Of a DNA stretch of 64,000 nucleotides, positions 61,911 to 64,000 are shown one piece after another (position 1 is the first letter of the stretch; every line of letters starts with the position of its first letter). The position numbers and the translations under genes were made by a program. The notes under the pieces are model-generated. The model had not been told where the DNA came from. It did not search any database and saw nothing but the letters and a program-made list of their open reading frames with translations. Origin of the DNA: Sva-07 sp963717385 (GTDB lineage: Bacteria; Actinomycetota; Acidimicrobiia; Acidimicrobiales; Ilumatobacteraceae); NCBI GenBank assembly GCA_963717385.1, contig CAVQWE010000027.1, forward strand, positions 296,280-360,279, in the 5' to 3' direction.

Positions 61911-62891
61911 TCAGGTCGGCAACGTCCGCCGCCACGGACGGTCAGGGTCGAAGAGGTGCATCTCGAACTGCTCCGAGAGGCTTTCGAACACGCGCAACCC
62001 CCGCACGCTGTTGCCGATTTCGTCGAGGCGCGGCGAGAACGTCGCCAGTCCACCCACACCCGGAAGCATCCCGAGGATGCCCCCACCGACGCCGCTCTTC
62101 GCCGGGATCCCGACCGAGTACGCCCACTCTCCCGCGTAGTTGTACATCCCACAGGTGAGTGCGACGGTGAGCATGTCTCGCGTCACCTCACGAGGAACGA
62201 CCTGAACACCCGTCAGCGGATGCACCCCATGATTCGCAATCGTGGCGCCGATCATGGCGAGATCGGCGACCGTCACCAACACCGAGCACTGCGCGAAATA
62301 CAGGTCGAGGGTCTGCTCGACATCCTCGTCGACGATCCCCCGACTCAACATGAGATAGGCGATCGCCCGGTTGCGGTTCCCGGTCCTTCGCTCCGACGCC
62401 CAGACATCGTGATCGATCTCGGGCCGCCGCCCGAGATATCGCTCGTACATCGATCGCATCAGTTCGATGCGTTCCTCGACGGTGTCGCCCGAGATGAGAT
62501 CGGTGACGGCAATCGCGCCGGCGTTGACCATCGGGTTGGGCGCCCGATTCGTGACGTCATCCAACTCGATCGCGTTGAAGCTGTCGCCGGTCGGCGCCAC
62601 GCCCACCTTGGCCAACACGGCATCACGTCCGCGGAGTTCGAGCGCCAGCCCGTACACGAGCAGTTTCGAGATCGACTGGATCGTGAACTGCTGCTCGACA
62701 TCACCGACGAGGATGTGTTCGCCATCGAGCGTGACCGCCGCAATCGCGAACTGGTCCGGATCGACGTTGGCCAACTCCGGGATGTACGACGCCGGTGCGC
62801 CCTCTTCGAGCGATGCATGCCGCCCGTGGAGGTCGACACAGGCCCGCTCGAACCACGTCAGCCGTTCGTTCGTCTCGGCTCCAATCGTCAT
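61911..62891 (-). CDS. glsA: Glutaminase
   Basis: The 326-residue protein has the serine-dependent glutaminase motifs: FTIQSISKLLVYGLAL (the S-x-x-K catalytic pair, about residue 70), NPMVNAGAIAVTDLI (about 118), and GVGGGILGMLPG with the C-terminal fold. It converts glutamine to glutamate and ammonia. It lies upstream of the linalool-dehydratase-like gene on the same strand, 68 bp away. Confidence 0.93.
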   Translation of the reverse strand: MTIGAETNERLTWFERACVDLHGRHASLEEGAPASYIPELANVDPDQFAIAAVTLDGEHILVGDVEQQFTIQSISKLLVYGLALELRGRDAVLAKVGVAPTGDSFNAIELDDVTNRAPNPMVNAGAIAVTDLISGDTVEERIELMRSMYERYLGRRPEIDHDVWASERRTGNRNRAIAYLMLSRGIVDEDVEQTLDLYFAQCSVLVTVADLAMIGATIANHGVHPLTGVQVVPREVTRDMLTVALTCGMYNYAGEWAYSVGIPAKSGVGGGILGMLPGVGGLATFSPRLDEIGNSVRGLRVFESLSEQFEMHLFDPDRPWRRTLPT

Positions 62892-63199
62892 TGCCACACC
62901 GTAGACGCACGCATGTCGGGTGCCCGGTTGATGCCTCCCACGAAGCCCTCGAGGTCGAGATCGCCAAGAAGCACGCAGCTGACGTCGCCGCCCACGCCTC
63001 GGTGGCGGCACCTCACGGGATCAACTCGGACCTCCTGAGGCCCGCTGTGTTCCGTGAACGTTTCGCCTTCGAGAAACTGCCACGCAACGGCCGCGAGCGC
63101 CTTCGGAAACACCGCCGACGAACCGAGCACAGTCGGGCGCGCCACCTCTACCTTGCGCTGCGTTCCAACCGGGACCACGACCGAACCAAGGAGTTCACC
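62892..63199. other. 308-bp stretch between divergent glutaminase and fasciclin genes
   Basis: No gene is convincing here. A plus-strand frame without a start (SHEALEVEIAKKHAADVAAH and onward) is fairly coding-like for about 60 codons, so a short or decayed gene cannot be excluded. The fasciclin promoter should lie in its right part; AAGGAG precedes the ATG at 63200. Confidence 0.35.
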
Positions 63200-63877
63200 A
63201 TGCGTACTCGAACACCAGCCGCACTCGCCATCGTCGGAGCACTCGCACTCGCCGCCTGCGGCAGCGACGACAGCTCGGCCGACACTGCCGCATCCAGCCC
63301 GACAACCACCGAAGTGATGTCCGACGACGAGATGTCCGACGATGAGATGTCCGACGACGAGATGTCCGACGACGAAATGTCCGACGATGAAATGTCCGAC
63401 GATGAAATGTCCGACGACGAAATGTCCGACGACATGAGCGACGAGGAGATGGCCGCCGCGGACGGTGACATCGTCGTCGTCGCTGCCGGGCGCGACGACC
63501 TGACCACCGTGGTTGCTGCAATCGAGGCCGCCGGGCTCGCTGGCACCTTGGCGGGCGATGGTCCATTCACGGTGTTCGCACCGACCGACGAGGCCTTCGT
63601 CGAGTACCTCGGCGAGATGGGCATGACCGCCGAGGACGCGCTGGCCGACACCACGTTCTTGTCGACGTTGCTGCAGGGCCATGTGGTCGAGGCCGCCGAC
63701 GACTCCTCGATGGTCGCCGGCATGGTCGACAACCCGTTCGTCAGCCTCGCCGGCACCGAGCTTCCTGTCACGGTCGATGGCGACACGATCACGATCGGCG
63801 GCGCCGAGATCATCGAAGCCGACATCTTCGCCACCAACGGTGTGATCCACGTGATCGACACCGTCCTCGCCCCCTGA
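63200..63877 (+). CDS. Fasciclin domain lipoprotein with acidic repeats
   Basis: The 225-residue protein has a lipoprotein signal (ALAIVGALALAACGSDD, Cys about residue 20), then an acidic low-complexity stretch of repeated MSDDE units (residues about 40-80) and one fasciclin domain (LTTVVAAIEAAGLAGTLAGDGPFTVFAPTDEAF, then NGVIHVIDTVLAP). Such domains mediate adhesion outside the cell. The repeat is a tandem 15-bp DNA repeat that can vary in length. Confidence 0.9.
   Translation: MRTRTPAALAIVGALALAACGSDDSSADTAASSPTTTEVMSDDEMSDDEMSDDEMSDDEMSDDEMSDDEMSDDEMSDDMSDEEMAAADGDIVVVAAGRDDLTTVVAAIEAAGLAGTLAGDGPFTVFAPTDEAFVEYLGEMGMTAEDALADTTFLSTLLQGHVVEAADDSSMVAGMVDNPFVSLAGTELPVTVDGDTITIGGAEIIEADIFATNGVIHVIDTVLAP
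63317..63432 (+). repeat. Tandem 15-bp repeat coding MSDDE
   Basis: ATGTCCGACGACGAG and close variants occur about eight times in a row within the fasciclin gene, with GAG/GAA and GAC/GAT differences. It encodes a strongly acidic spacer between the membrane anchor and the fasciclin domain. Confidence 0.8.
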
Positions 63878-63884
63878 CCGAATT

Positions 63885-63919
63885 CGTGGTTCCCCGAGAC
63901 CAGGTCTCGGGGAACCACG
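63885..63919. terminator. Perfect 17-bp hairpin, bidirectional terminator candidate
   Basis: CGTGGTTCCCCGAGACC at 63885-63901 pairs perfectly with 63903-63919 around a single A. It lies between the fasciclin gene and a convergent minus-strand gene. The outer arms match the tandem repeats at 7289-7354. Confidence 0.65.
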
Positions 63920-63922
63920 ATG

Positions 63923-64000
63923 TCAGCTCGTCGTCGGGGAGCCGGCGGCGGCGGCAATACCCGCCAGCGTCTGCTCCATGCTGGTGCGGCTGAATTCGGC
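63923..64000 (-). CDS. C-terminal end of a gene cut by the window edge
   Basis: The last 25 codons of a minus-strand frame read FSRTSMEQTLAGIAAAAGSP and end in TGA at 63923-63925. The placement after a convergent hairpin supports a real gene end. The product cannot be identified from this fragment. Confidence 0.55.
   Translation of the reverse strand, partial: AEFSRTSMEQTLAGIAAAAGSPTTS

Noticed and set aside
63148..63957. 269-codon minus-strand frame over the fasciclin gene
   Set aside because: It is Ser-rich and antisense to the well-supported fasciclin lipoprotein.

Overview
The window is high-GC DNA with many GTG/TTG starts, an F420-type luciferase-like oxidoreductase, a DtxR/IdeR-type iron box, many short-chain dehydrogenases and acyl-CoA genes, and almost no long intergenic space. 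This fits an actinobacterium, most likely of the class Acidimicrobiia (Ilumatobacter-like). That placement is an inference from gene style; no rRNA or marker phylogeny was run.

Region 1 (1-31.9 kb) is ordinary chromosome rich in lipid and redox metabolism. It holds an EAL-HDOD protein, DoxX, a fatty acid hydroxylase, a LysR regulator with its coupled hydrolase, several SDRs, CorA, a Baeyer-Villiger monooxygenase, Gfo/Idh dehydrogenases and a nucleosidase. It also holds an iron ABC transporter whose binding protein and permease are each frameshifted, a fused beta-oxidation protein (FadB type), an acyl-CoA synthetase, an epoxide-hydrolase-like enzyme, an arginase-family enzyme coupled to a frameshifted glutamine amidotransferase, and an MMPL/RND exporter.

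Region 2 (32.0-43.15 kb) is an integrated island. A complete tRNA-Arg(CCT) lies at its left edge, and its 3' half plus about 60 further bases are repeated at the right edge (102 bp, one mismatch, 11,022 bp apart). Inside are a Doc-type toxin with an RHH antitoxin, hypothetical membrane proteins and lipoproteins, an IS256 element that truncates a protease-like gene, an ECF sigma/membrane pair, an IS110 transposase, a lactonase-like protein with an altered metal motif, and an HTH/nucleotidyltransferase pair. No integrase is visible.

Region 3 (43.2-52.6 kb) has a MmyB-like regulator broken by one amber codon, a SnoaL-like protein, a YCII (DGPF) protein with its ECF42-type sigma factor, a K+ channel, a stand-alone MraY, and a YjjI/YjjW glycyl-radical enzyme with its activase.

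Region 4 (52.7-64 kb) has a zinc uptake cluster (znuA, zur, znuC, znuB) with two matching operator-like sites, an SPFH/zinc-ribbon/small membrane protein operon, a Gfo/Idh enzyme, a linalool-dehydratase-like gene, a glutaminase and a fasciclin lipoprotein.

The most striking item is the linalool-dehydratase-like gene at 60367-61842 (minus). Its single reading frame is interrupted only by two UGA codons, nine codons apart. By my recollection of the LinD sequence they fall exactly on its two catalytic cysteines. The second UGA is followed, 18 nt later, by a stem with a GGUCU loop, the same loop at the same distance as in the E. coli fdhF SECIS. I propose it as a candidate two-selenocysteine enzyme; selenium machinery is not in this window.
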